The notes beneath the pieces are model-generated. The model made no database searches, was not told the origin of the DNA, and saw only the letters and a list, made by a program, of their open reading frames with translations. The position numbers and the translations under genes are program-made. Shown here piece after piece: positions 1 to 10,315 of a stretch of 64,000 nt of DNA (positions are counted from its first letter, which is position 1; each line of letters begins with the position of its first letter). This DNA comes from Letharia columbiana (taxonomy: Eukaryota; Ascomycota; Lecanoromycetes; Lecanorales; Parmeliaceae), in contig NW_023501076.1 of the NCBI RefSeq assembly GCF_014066305.1, forward strand, positions 416,186 through 480,185, given 5' to 3'.

Positions 1-17
1 TGAAAATGTAATTTACC
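1..17. repeat. Partial end of a MITE-like repeat at the window edge
   Basis: The first bases, TGAAAATGTAATTTACC, match in reverse complement the inner arm of the palindromic repeat at 256-383, and they end in the same GTAATTTACC that closes that element at 376-385. This suggests the right-hand end of a second copy whose body lies outside the window. Only 17 bases are visible, so this rests on similarity to the neighbouring element alone. Confidence 0.4.
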
Positions 18-255
18 ATAGTGCGCTGAGGTTAGGTCTTCGGGGGTTGCGAAATTAGCCCGGACCGGCCTCGGGAACCCGAACTGAAGACCTCTAGGGT
101 TCGCCGTGTAACTCGTCAAAACCTCGCTCCGGGGTTTAATCCCCAACTCACCCCATCCGCGATAACTTTAGGGTTCAATTTTCTAGGGGCTGTTTAATGC
201 TTCCGGGGCTTCTTTAGGGACGTTAAACGCCGGACACTCAAAGGCCAAATTTTAA

Positions 256-383
256 TAAATTACAAATTCATACCCCAAAGAATGGAATTACATTTTCATA
301 CCCCAAGATTTGGTGGAGGGGTATGAAATGTAATTATATGATTTGTAAGGATCCAAGGTTTTGGGGTATGAATTTGTAATTTA
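256..383. repeat. Palindromic MITE-like element with nested inverted repeats
   Basis: A perfect 24-bp inverted repeat (256-279 against 360-383; arms contain AAATTCATACCCCAAA) encloses a second inverted repeat (286-304 against 318-335, one base of length difference; arms contain ATTACATTTTCATACCCC on the left). The whole 128-bp segment can fold into a long hairpin. It has no reading frame. Small size, palindromy and a related end at position 1 fit a non-autonomous DNA element, but no clear target-site duplication was identified. It keeps CA and TG dinucleotides, so it has not been heavily mutated by RIP. Confidence 0.65.
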
Positions 384-605
384 CCCTAAACTTGACACGC
401 GTTCATCTCCTCTTGCTGCCGTAGCACATAAAGATCCTTCCTGACCTTTAAAATGGACAGAAATATGTTCTTTTGCCGAGGATTTTTGTTTCGTCGCTCT
501 TTTCCAGCAGTTCGCTCACTCCTTCGCGAATTGATTGCGCACCACACTCCTTCGGTTTATACAATTCCCTTTTAAAGAGACATTCTTCAGGATAGTTCAG
601 TCAAC
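384..605. promoter_or_regulatory. Upstream region of the GH12 pseudogene
   Basis: Non-coding. A TATA-like TTTATAC lies at 556-562, about 45 bases before the ATG at 606, within a pyrimidine-rich leader typical of fungal promoters. The flank from 18 to 255 is likewise non-coding, of normal G+C and without a recognisable gene; it holds a few scattered TAGGGTT-like words but no tandem array. Confidence 0.3.
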
Positions 606-1831
<1,226 letters not shown>

Positions 1832-2240
1832 AATCTTAACATGAGAAAAATGAGGGAGAGCAGGGTCTGCCAGTTTTGATAGCTATCATCGCAGCGGCTC
1901 TTCACTAACATGCCGCAAAGCTGAGACGAGCTTAGGCTCCGAGGGAGCATTCTTAGGAAGCATTGCAAAGTATTCGGGAGCTGCGGTGCTCTCATGTAGC
2001 TTCTGTGGTGGAGTAGTTGAGCGCTTAGATGTCAAACTTGATTGAATGGATTGTAAGAAAGTTCGCAAAGGCAAAGTGTTCATTTTAAATTGGCGACTAT
2101 CGTGCTAGGTAACATGCTCTGCGAGAATAACCGCAAAAGTTATTTTTCCTAGGCTTCGAGATATAGTTACACTTGCACCCATCCCACATGTACTCCTCTT
2201 CTCCTTAAATCACAGACCTCCTTGCGGCCGCTAGTATCCC
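1832..2240. other. Convergent intergenic region
   Basis: About 410 bases between the 3' ends of the GH12 pseudogene (+) and the peroxidase gene (-). It should contain both polyadenylation regions. I see no coding similarity and no strong repeat. Confidence 0.5.
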
Positions 2241-4027
2241 TTAGGCCAAAGCGAAGGTGGCCTTGAGAGCAGGGATGGAGGGCGAGAAGAAATACTCGCC
2301 TCCTTTCGGCACTACCCATGTGGGCAGAGTGAGTGAGGTACTTTGGCTCTGTGGGTTGGCGCCTATCATCGAACGAGCTCCTGCAGCATTCTGACCGATG
2401 AGAGGGTCGAGTCCTGAAATCACTGCAGCCCCCGTCGGTCCCGTCTTGGGAGGAAAGTTGGCCGTGTTCGACCAATCTAACAACCGTTAGCCGATTGTCA
2501 ACAAAGACTTGTACGGATGGTAAGTTACTGTTTTGCAGAAATTGGAACCCGAAGTGAATGTTGCTCTGGTATGCTGCGAAGAGGAGGCCACGCCCGTGGA
2601 CAGTCTTTCCGGATGCAGCTTCAGCTGCAGTAACTTCTGGTCCGAACTGGACACCGCGACGAAAGATACGGTGTTTCTCGTTAGCGTTCGCGGTAGTTGC
2701 GTTGAGATCCTCAATGTCGGCTCGAGGGTTTGTCTTCCGTGTGTGCGCTGCGAAGGGGCATCTATCTTGCGTCTTTGAGTCGTCTGGAAAAGCGTAGCGG
2801 AAGTTGTTGTTGCGAGAGGCGTCTTTCCCGAGGGCCGGGTCATCATGCGTTGGTGCAATATCGACAGGTGCTCCTGTGCGCCATCGCCACCATTAGCATA
2901 AGCGACAAGGCTCGCAAAAAAGGCACAGGCCAACATACCGCTCATCCAACGACCGACGAAGCGGGCCCCGAGGAGTTCACTGCCAAGATCAGGAGCTAAA
3001 CCAGCGATAGGATTCCGCTTCAGAAATGTTTGGAATTCAGGGACAAGTTGAAAGAGATAGCGAAAAGCAAGAAAGCTCCCATCCAGTGCCCAGGATGGTC
3101 GAGTATTGGGTCCCTGGTCCACAAAAGCGGCATTGAATTTATCATCGCCTTCGCGGCCGAGGAGTGTTATTCCTTGGCGTACAAACTCCTGCCCAGGATT
3201 GTTTGTGGCATTGACACCACGGACTGCAGGCTGCGAGATGCCGTCCAGAAAGCCAAAGCTATGATAAGATATCAGCGTTTGAAAGGTCTTGCGACTCTAG
3301 TAGAGATACGAACTGCTCATGACCCTTTTCTTTTCCCGGCCGGACATCTCCGACAATGCGGAGCGCTTCATGAATGGTGGCGCAATGTGCTCCAACGAAG
3401 AAAATCCTTTCGATCTCAGCTAATGTTTCGGCGACTGTTTGGTGGCTTTCGCCTGAGACCAGGATCATGCCATCAACACCCTGCTTGAAAGCAGGGACCC
3501 AGTCCGGACTGTCTGAAGTTGCCGTTCCTGGGTCACCGAGAGTTGGTGCATCAGCGAGCATCCCTTTGCGAAAGACGTCATCCCCAATGTTGTCGTTGAT
3601 CCCCATCTGCGAAGATAGGAGTCCAAATTAGCAAGGCTTCAAACATATGGCATGCCAAGCAGTTTGGCCCACCTTCACCAGTCCCTTTTGACTGAACACT
3701 ATGTTGACTCCGCTGATCTTCAAAAGCGACGGAGAAACTCCACGTCCCACTGCGTCTTTCTTGTTCTGAGATATTTTCTCATGATGGCTGAAAACCTGCG
3801 CGGTCGTGGTGATAAGAGGGATCAAAGTGGCCAGTTGTCTACGGAACGCTTGGACGCGAGATTCGTCGATGAGAAAGAAAAAATAAGTCTGAGTCTTCTT
3901 GGGAAGACCCGCCCTGTGAAAGTGAGTTTGGCCGGAACGGTACTCATTTCTGGCTTCAGGTTTAGACTCACAAGATGTCACCTTGGACATTGTTGAGATC
4001 TAGAGGAGCAGGAGTGGAAGACGTCAT
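2241..4027 (-). CDS. Dye-decolorizing peroxidase (DyP-type), six exons
   Basis: Heme peroxidase of the DyP superfamily, which oxidises dyes, phenolics and other aromatics with H2O2. Proposed exons (minus strand): 4027-3972, 3913-3673, 3606-3314, 3258-2939, 2873-2529 and 2476-2241. They total 1491 nt, in frame throughout, giving 496 residues, the usual fungal DyP length. Introns are 52-66 nt, all GT...AG. N-terminal NNVQGDILAGLPKKTQTYFF is characteristic of the family. GFLDGIS (about 198-205) holds the GxxDG motif with catalytic Asp202. CPFAAHTRKTNPR holds the proximal heme ligand His347. HRIFRRGVQFG (about 371-381) holds the distal Arg. The C-terminal part has NFPPKTGP, DPLIGQN and GGEYFFSPS. 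All key residues are present, so it looks functional. The chosen ATG gives MTSSTPAPLDLNN with no signal peptide, so an intracellular or non-classically exported enzyme is inferred. Intron 3 uses an atypical GTTCGT donor, chosen because it restores HFGFLDG. Confidence 0.93.
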
Positions 4028-4094
4028 GTCGAAGGCTGAAGGACGGCTGTCAACTGTGGAAGTCACGAGTTGGAATTTTGAGAAAGCCACAAAG

Positions 4095-4100
4095 TTTATA
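4095..4100 (-). promoter_or_regulatory. TATA-like box upstream of the peroxidase gene
   Basis: TATAAA on the minus strand (within TCTATAAACTTTG) lies 68 bases upstream of the DyP start codon, a plausible core-promoter position. A second TATATA-like word lies further upstream, near 4130. This is inferred from position and sequence only. Confidence 0.35.
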
Positions 4101-7000
4101 GAGGAAGACCAGTCGCAGATGGAGAATGGTATATAGTTGGAATCCTTAGCGAAGCATCGGGGGGGCCTTCTTATATGTAAACCAGAAGGCGCTGGGCTGA
4201 GCAAGTACTGCAGTGTTACAGTTGGCTGGTCGGGAAAGCCAAAATAGCTCATACTGCAGCTCTGCTGTCAAGAAAACTATCACGAGGGCCAAAGCATGTA
4301 AGATTTTGGTGCCCGTCTCTCGGCGTACAATCCGGTCATCACAGATTACTATACGGATGCGCCGCTTCATCACAACGTAAGCGGCCTGTGCCCGAGGAAC
4401 ATGGCTAAGAGGTGGGAAAGGCCGGATCCAAGCGGGCAAGGGATCTTCTGCATGTTTTTCTCGTAAGCACGAAATTTCAGCTGTTGGGGTCAATGACGGA
4501 GAATCTGAGCAGTGGATCTTATTCTGTCAATGTTCGATAGCTGTTCGAGGACAAGGAGAAGTGTAGTACCGAGTGCAGCGGCTTGATGGAGCTCTGCTCT
4601 TGGTTCGCCAAAGCAACAGTAAGCCATGTTAGTCACAGCCGAAGCCCGCATTGTTCATGCAAGTCAGACGACAGATATTTTTATTGCCAAACGCTCATCA
4701 TGTCAAAGCACAGCCCACATTATGTCTTTCGCGGTACATCGCATTGTTGTATGGAGCGTATAAACGGATTCGAAAGACCTATGTAGGCTGGATGTACGAT
4801 ACAATACAGGAACAACACGACGAGTCGGAAAGCACCGCAGTAGGTGTGCGTGCGCTTTACGCGCCAAGCCTCGAGATTCAAAGTATTACGTCATCTCCGT
4901 GAGCCGGGTCTTGTCTGGGGCAAGTCGAAAAGGCCTCTCGGTCGTTAATTCTTGCGAAACTGCGCGACTAAAGTACTCTACTACGCAAAATCCTGAGCAG
5001 CGCTAGTAGCAGCGCTAGTCTTTCGTTCGGAAGACGACCCTGGAGCCGAGCACCCTGGAATGTTTGTTTGCAAGCGTACAAATTGAACTTAGAAAGGTCT
5101 TTTGGGCCTCATAGAAGCATTGAACCCCAAGTGGGGCTTGAGCCGGGTACAATTCCGAAGCGGCTCTAAACGCATTGTCCAGGATACTACTTTATTGTCG
5201 AGGTAACCGTGCCTTACATGTAACTTTTCACCTGGGGTATTTTAAATGTTGGCGTAGCAAGTGTGGCGCAGAAGTCTTGGCGTCCTGGGTTTTCGGTGCC
5301 GATATCTATCATAAAGGGGCCATCTTTCTCAGCTTTTCCTCCCATGTTCAATCAAGAAACTATTCGACAGAAGGCCTTGTCTTTGTCTTTGCGGAATAAT
5401 CGTACATCGAAAGGGAGATGGAATAACGAGCCAACGAGGTGTGGTCGACTAGCAACTTGATTAGAAGCATGCCATGAGACGGAAAATCTTGGCATGGCGC
5501 AGTCAGCAGCGGCCTGCATTACTTGCAAAGTCTTCCGATTCGTGCGTCTCGTACATATATCTGGATTAGTCTAGCAATGTGCCATAACCGCCCCTGATAT
5601 CCATCGTGATCATCAGCCAGCAGCCGAGAATATGAGAGTCCGACTAATCATATGGCGGCACGAAGAGCTGTCGTCCGCTGCGTTCGCAGCAATCGCCCAC
5701 AGCTGCCTTAAGCCAACACCTATCTTTTCATGCACGAATATCTGAGGTTGGATCTCCTCATGCTTAGCAACCTTTTCCCTAAGTCCCCGCGCAGTGTTGT
5801 GAGCATGTTCGTGCGGAGCTCCTCACGGCTCACTTGACGAGCGTCAACCATATCACGAGGTTAGACCCCATCACCATAGCTACCGTAGATTGCGGTAGCG
5901 ATGCAGTTAATATCGCAAGCGCCTCCTGACACCCTTGATCGCTGGTCAGTTCAGATCTGATGCGTAGACATGAGCCAAAAGGTTGAGATTGTGCATTATT
6001 TGGATTTTATGTTATGCTATGCATGAAACTTTCGGATCTCGATAGAAGCATTACATGAAACCGCAACCACGTAGACATGAGAGGAAGACTGTGTGTGGCA
6101 TAAACGCTGGCGGACAGCAGAAAGCCTCAACAGAGTCTCGATTTCATAGTCTGACTATGGAGACCCAAACTGCGCTCACCTTACAATTCTGGTCTACCGG
6201 AGTCGTAACATACTAGCCGAGCTCCGTTATAGTAACGCTTGAGATGTCCTTAGTCGAAAGAGCCGATACAGATCGAATTGGTGGCATGATGGTATCTTTC
6301 CCTTTACCAAGGTTTCCAAGGACTTGGGTTTCTTACTGTTACTTATGTGGGTCATAGACACCAACAAAATCAAAACTGAGCATGGAGACATTACTGAGGG
6401 CGTGAGTATCATTTAATGGATGGAGCAGAGTTCCCGTGGTATGGAGTCTGTCTTGGGGATAGGAATGTCACTTATCACTAGAAGGTGCTAAACCTGCGAC
6501 AGCAATTGTGGGTATTCAGATATCGACCTTTCCGCTCCACCCTAAAAAAGATAGTTAGTAGAAAAAGAAACTTGGATGTGGGATACCTATCACTGATAGT
6601 GTGCAAAAGTTATTCCTGGGGTCAATGTATGAAACACACATAATCTGAAACATTATCCGTGTGAAACTTGGAACCCGTTCCAAATCTTTTTTTCTTGAAC
6701 CAGTGAGGTATGACAGTATGGTGAGCTCTAATTCGCTCAGTCAAAAGAAAGTCAAGACTCCGTTTATTGTTGTCGAACTTACGAAATGTCTCGCGAGAAA
6801 GCAAATGGTCAAAGCCATCTCTTTCACGATGAAACAAGGGCGCACAAACAAGGGCGCACAAAGCAAGCTGCGACGTTGACCAGTCAACTCACTTAGAGAG
6901 AAAATCTTTCATGATCGGGAACAACGTAAATCAAGAGCCACCTTGTTCTTAACCATTCTGTTATTCATTGTCTCAGGATTCATTTGTCTCAAACATACCT
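4101..7000. other. Long intergenic region with no recognised gene
   Basis: About 2.9 kb between the divergent DyP and GH18 genes. Open frames here are short and lack family motifs; the longest (4493-4146, minus) shows low-complexity translation only. Composition is normal and CA/TG are abundant, so it is not RIP-eroded. A small hairpin, CTACCG...CGGTAG, occurs near 5880-5900. I see no tRNA, no tandem repeat and no transposon ends. It probably contains the promoters of both flanking genes. Confidence 0.5.
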
Positions 7001-7106
7001 TACTCTCAACCTTCCCTCTCCTTACCACTCTATACTCATCCATCATTTCATCCTTCTCTTTCGCCGATCACCGAATACGCCTACTTCCCCCAACACACCT
7101 TTTACT
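7001..7106 (+). promoter_or_regulatory. CT-rich leader/core promoter of the GH18 gene
   Basis: The stretch before the ATG at 7107 is strongly pyrimidine-rich (for example CTTCCCTCTCCTTACC and CATCCTTCTCTTTCGCC), the usual layout around transcription starts of highly expressed filamentous-fungal genes. An in-frame open stretch extends upstream to 6984 but has no good start and would put about 41 residues ahead of the signal peptide. Confidence 0.4.
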
Positions 7107-8462
7107 ATGTTCTACTCTTCAACCCCTATACTTGCGTTGGGCGCTATCAGCCTTCTTGCATCGGCCGGCCATGCAGAAGCTAATCGCCGAGAACCCCAAA
7201 TACACAACAGCCGCAGGCAAGCCCCTGCTGGTTTTGTCGAAGTCCCGCTCGCAGAACTGCAAATGCTACAGTCCGAATACAATACCTTTCATGGTTGGAT
7301 GACAGCTTACCTTTCGTCAGCCAACTCGACAGATCCCCAGACAGCCCAGCTGAACCAAGATGTTCTAGCCTACGATATGTGGATAAATATCTTCCTCAGC
7401 AAATACGCCAACAGTACCAATGCTCCAGCAGCCGCACTCACACCTGCGGCCGCAGCTACACCTGCAGCCAGCTCAACAGCCGCAGCTCCATACGCTGTTG
7501 TGGCGAATAGTAGTACTAATGGCTCGTTCAGCGCTCAGTCCTCAAGCAACCTTGCAGTCTACTACGGCCAATCACCCGCTACCGACCAATTTACCCTGGA
7601 GCAAATGTGTCAAGACCAAAACGTTGACATAGTTGTCCTTGCTTTCCTCACTACCTTCTTTGGCCCTGCAGGACAACCAGTCATCAATTTTGGGCCAGCC
7701 ACCGGAGGCACTCCCACGCTTGGAGCCCAAAAGATCAACGCTACCGGCCTGTTAGACTGTCCATATCTAGCCAAGAACATCACTACCTGCCAAAGTCTTG
7801 GCAAGAAAGTCTTGTTGAGTCTAGGAGGTGCCGCTGGTGTCACAAATTTCACTAGCGATGCGCAAGCCACCAGCTTCGCGACTGACCTTTGGAACCTCTT
7901 CGGTGGCGGAATGACCAACTCCGATTTGAGGCCTTTCGGTTCCGTCAAGGTTGACGGCTTTGATGTCGATAACGAAGACCACAGCACAAAATACTACGAT
8001 ACTTTTGTATCATCCCTCCGCAATACCTACGCGGGTGACAAGAGTAAGCAGTACTACATATCTGGTGCACCGCAGTGTCCTCGCCCCGACGCTTCCATCC
8101 CACTAGGTTCAATGCAGACGATGGATTTCGTCTTCGTCCAGTTCTACAACAACGCCGCCGCTGGTTGCGATATCGGACAGCCTGGCTTCGTGGACTCTTT
8201 CAAAGCCTGGTCTGGTGACTTGAGCGGTAACGGTACCGTGGCCGGGGGAGGACCTAAGTTGTACATTGGCGCGCCAGCCTGTGAAGCCTGTGCTGGCAAA
8301 GGGTATTTAGAGCCTGCCAATATGACAAGTGTTATCAAAAGTGCGATGATGGCAGGCGTTAAAAACTTTGGTGGTGTTATGCTGTGGGATGGCTCTGAAG
8401 CGAAGAACAACACCGGAGCTGAGGGTGACTATCTGCAGGTTGTGAAGTCAGCTTTAGATTAA
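7107..8462 (+). CDS. Secreted GH18 chitinase (class III type)
   Basis: Glycoside hydrolase family 18 endochitinase, which cleaves beta-1,4-N-acetylglucosamine polymers. It has 451 residues and no introns. Residues 1-23 form a signal peptide (hydrophobic ILALGAISLLASAGHA). Residues about 24-100 are a helical extension after an SRRQ dibasic site. About 100-147 are an Ala/Ser/Thr-rich linker (for example AAALTPAAAATPAASSTAAA). The TIM-barrel domain runs from LAVYYGQ (149) to the end. SLGGAAG at 238-244 matches the family's SxGG strand. The catalytic signature DGFDVDNE at 283-290 is intact, with Glu290 as proton donor. QFYNN at 345-349 and a terminal Trp427 (VMLWDG) fit plant-type/fungal class III enzymes. 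The start at 7107 is chosen because it begins directly with the signal peptide. N-glycosylation sequons (for example NIT, NFT, NMT) are frequent. A role in cell-wall remodelling or mycoparasitism is family knowledge, not shown here. Confidence 0.93.
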   Translation: MFYSSTPILALGAISLLASAGHAEANRREPQIHNSRRQAPAGFVEVPLAELQMLQSEYNTFHGWMTAYLSSANSTDPQTAQLNQDVLAYDMWINIFLSKYANSTNAPAAALTPAAAATPAASSTAAAPYAVVANSSTNGSFSAQSSSNLAVYYGQSPATDQFTLEQMCQDQNVDIVVLAFLTTFFGPAGQPVINFGPATGGTPTLGAQKINATGLLDCPYLAKNITTCQSLGKKVLLSLGGAAGVTNFTSDAQATSFATDLWNLFGGGMTNSDLRPFGSVKVDGFDVDNEDHSTKYYDTFVSSLRNTYAGDKSKQYYISGAPQCPRPDASIPLGSMQTMDFVFVQFYNNAAAGCDIGQPGFVDSFKAWSGDLSGNGTVAGGGPKLYIGAPACEACAGKGYLEPANMTSVIKSAMMAGVKNFGGVMLWDGSEAKNNTGAEGDYLQVVKSALD

Positions 8463-10315
8463 TGCCATGGTGGGCTTGATGGGAAAACTTAATGTATGGG
8501 CGCCCTGGAGGTGTGCTCAGCCCGGTCTGCAGGATGAGAACGATGGATTTGAATTTATGTATTCTATTTGGCTCTGTGCCGTGAGCATTTCTTGAGAAAT
8601 ATGTTGGGTAAATGCACATTGCTATGTTCTTAGCCGGACACAGTATAGTCTACAAATTCCAGTCCAGAGGTACTTGGTTGGGATGGATGAGCAAGGTAAA
8701 CAAACAGACAAGGTAGCTTAGCCAGTGAATTAAAGACGAATGTTAATCAACGGTCGTGGCATGCTTCGATGTATGCATAGTGACTTCGGCTTTGATCCGC
8801 ACTGAAAACTAAACTCCCCTCCGGAGTGCTTCAGATTCGTTTGAAACATTGTGCTGTAATAGATCAAGGCTTTCACTGCTTAGACTTCTTGGACCCCGTC
8901 CACATTGAACACTCTACCGTCAAGTACGGCCAGCCTCGTCCTGGACCCGTTACTCCACAATTCTCCATGCCAATAGCACTGTCAAAACCAGACAAACACA
9001 CTAATATTGCACGCCAACCTTCGCCGTGCTTGCGGGTAAGGGCTCATTGCTTCCCAAAGAACTTATGTTGTTTGTCCCGAGTCTAGACTGTGGACTAAAT
9101 GTCGGAGCCTCACCGTTGAGCCCAGCAACTATGAGCCCTCCCAAACTAACAGCTGAAGGTCTATTCTAGATTATCGGGTAAGGCAGAGCAGAAGCTCCAA
9201 CAACTGAGCAATCGCTGGATCGAGAGATTCGCGTTCCCTAGACCGTGATGCCCGCTGCTCCTCCCATTAGGTTCGTATCTGCAATGGCGATCCCGGGACA
9301 TGGGCACACGGTAAATGTCTGAGTCAACTTTGCGAAAGGAGAAGCTAAGAGTCGAATAGCAAATGTTTAGTGTGAAAGTTCCATTGTCCAAATCGTCTGG
9401 ACCAGAATAGAGGCGTGACTCTCCCACCGAGAGCCCATAGAAAATGACGTGTAGATGGGGGCCGTGATTCAATTTTCAAGTCGATGAGCACTGTTCTCAT
9501 CTCTTACCTTTGAATGCCTTTGTAACCGATCTCGCGGTCAAACTCTCCATCCGGGTTCGTTGTTTGTCGGACAATTGCCTCGCTTGAGTGTGAGTCACCG
9601 GCGATAAAGAGAAGCACCCCTCGGAGCTAACTTGGTTGCCAAGAGTCGCCACCAGAATCGTATGGATGTAAGGATTTGATGTCTAAGCAATCTCGAGTAT
9701 AGGATTGGAGTATACGCACAGCATACTTTGTCTTATAGTCTTCTTCAACCATGAAATCTAGCCATAAGTCACTGTTTAGGCTTAGTCGCAATAGACTTCA
9801 TAACGTTGGGTATAACTTGTAGACTTCAAATGCTTTGCTGAGTCTGTTCCCACTTGGCGGAGAGGATGCAAGGCTTAGCGCCAAGACTTTCCGTGACATC
9901 AGATTTGGACGTACTTCTACTTTATGATTGGAGGAGAGCTAGCGCTTATGCGTTAGACTGACCCGGGAGATCGGCAATTCCCGTGAGGCTACTCTATTTG
10001 CTTAGTTGTCAATAAAGGCAAAATTTTCGCTGAAATCATTCCACTTTCTTCCATCGTTCACATATCTTTCATTCAGATTTGAAGCATAGTGAATGTCGTC
10101 GCTGTATAAGAGCAGATCATTCATCTTCCATCTTTTCAAATCCTAAGCGTGCTATCCACAGACTTACGCGCCTGGCTCCGCTTTGTTTATCACACAAACG
10201 CGCGTCTTGTCGAGCTATAGACATCATCTCCACTGACATCCTGCCAACTTCCCCTCGCGACGTTTCCATCGAGGCACTTTCTCCCTCTGAGACGAACTGT
10301 AAAGCTGCCTTGCAA
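8463..10315. other. Intergenic region with a short upstream ORF
   Basis: About 1.85 kb after the chitinase stop. No recognised gene, tRNA or repeat. Minus-strand frame 9472-9161 is open but has no suitable start or family motif. Near the right edge, 10,093-10,146 is an 18-codon ATG-to-stop ORF just ahead of the next gene, a possible uORF. The frame of the following gene is open back to about 10,079 but has no in-frame ATG before 10,316. Confidence 0.45.

Noticed and set aside
100..220. Degenerate telomere repeat
   Set aside because: CTAGGGTTC and TTTAGGGTTC words occur but are isolated, irregularly spaced and not in an array.
2533..2999. Plus-strand open frames overlapping DyP exons 5 and 4
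   Set aside because: They are antisense shadows of the strongly supported peroxidase exons.
4146..4493. Minus-strand open frame of 115 codons upstream of DyP
   Set aside because: It overlaps the DyP promoter, has no family motif, and reads as low-information sequence.
9161..9472. Minus-strand open frame of 103 codons
   Set aside because: No ATG near its start, no recognised motif and no splice partner found.
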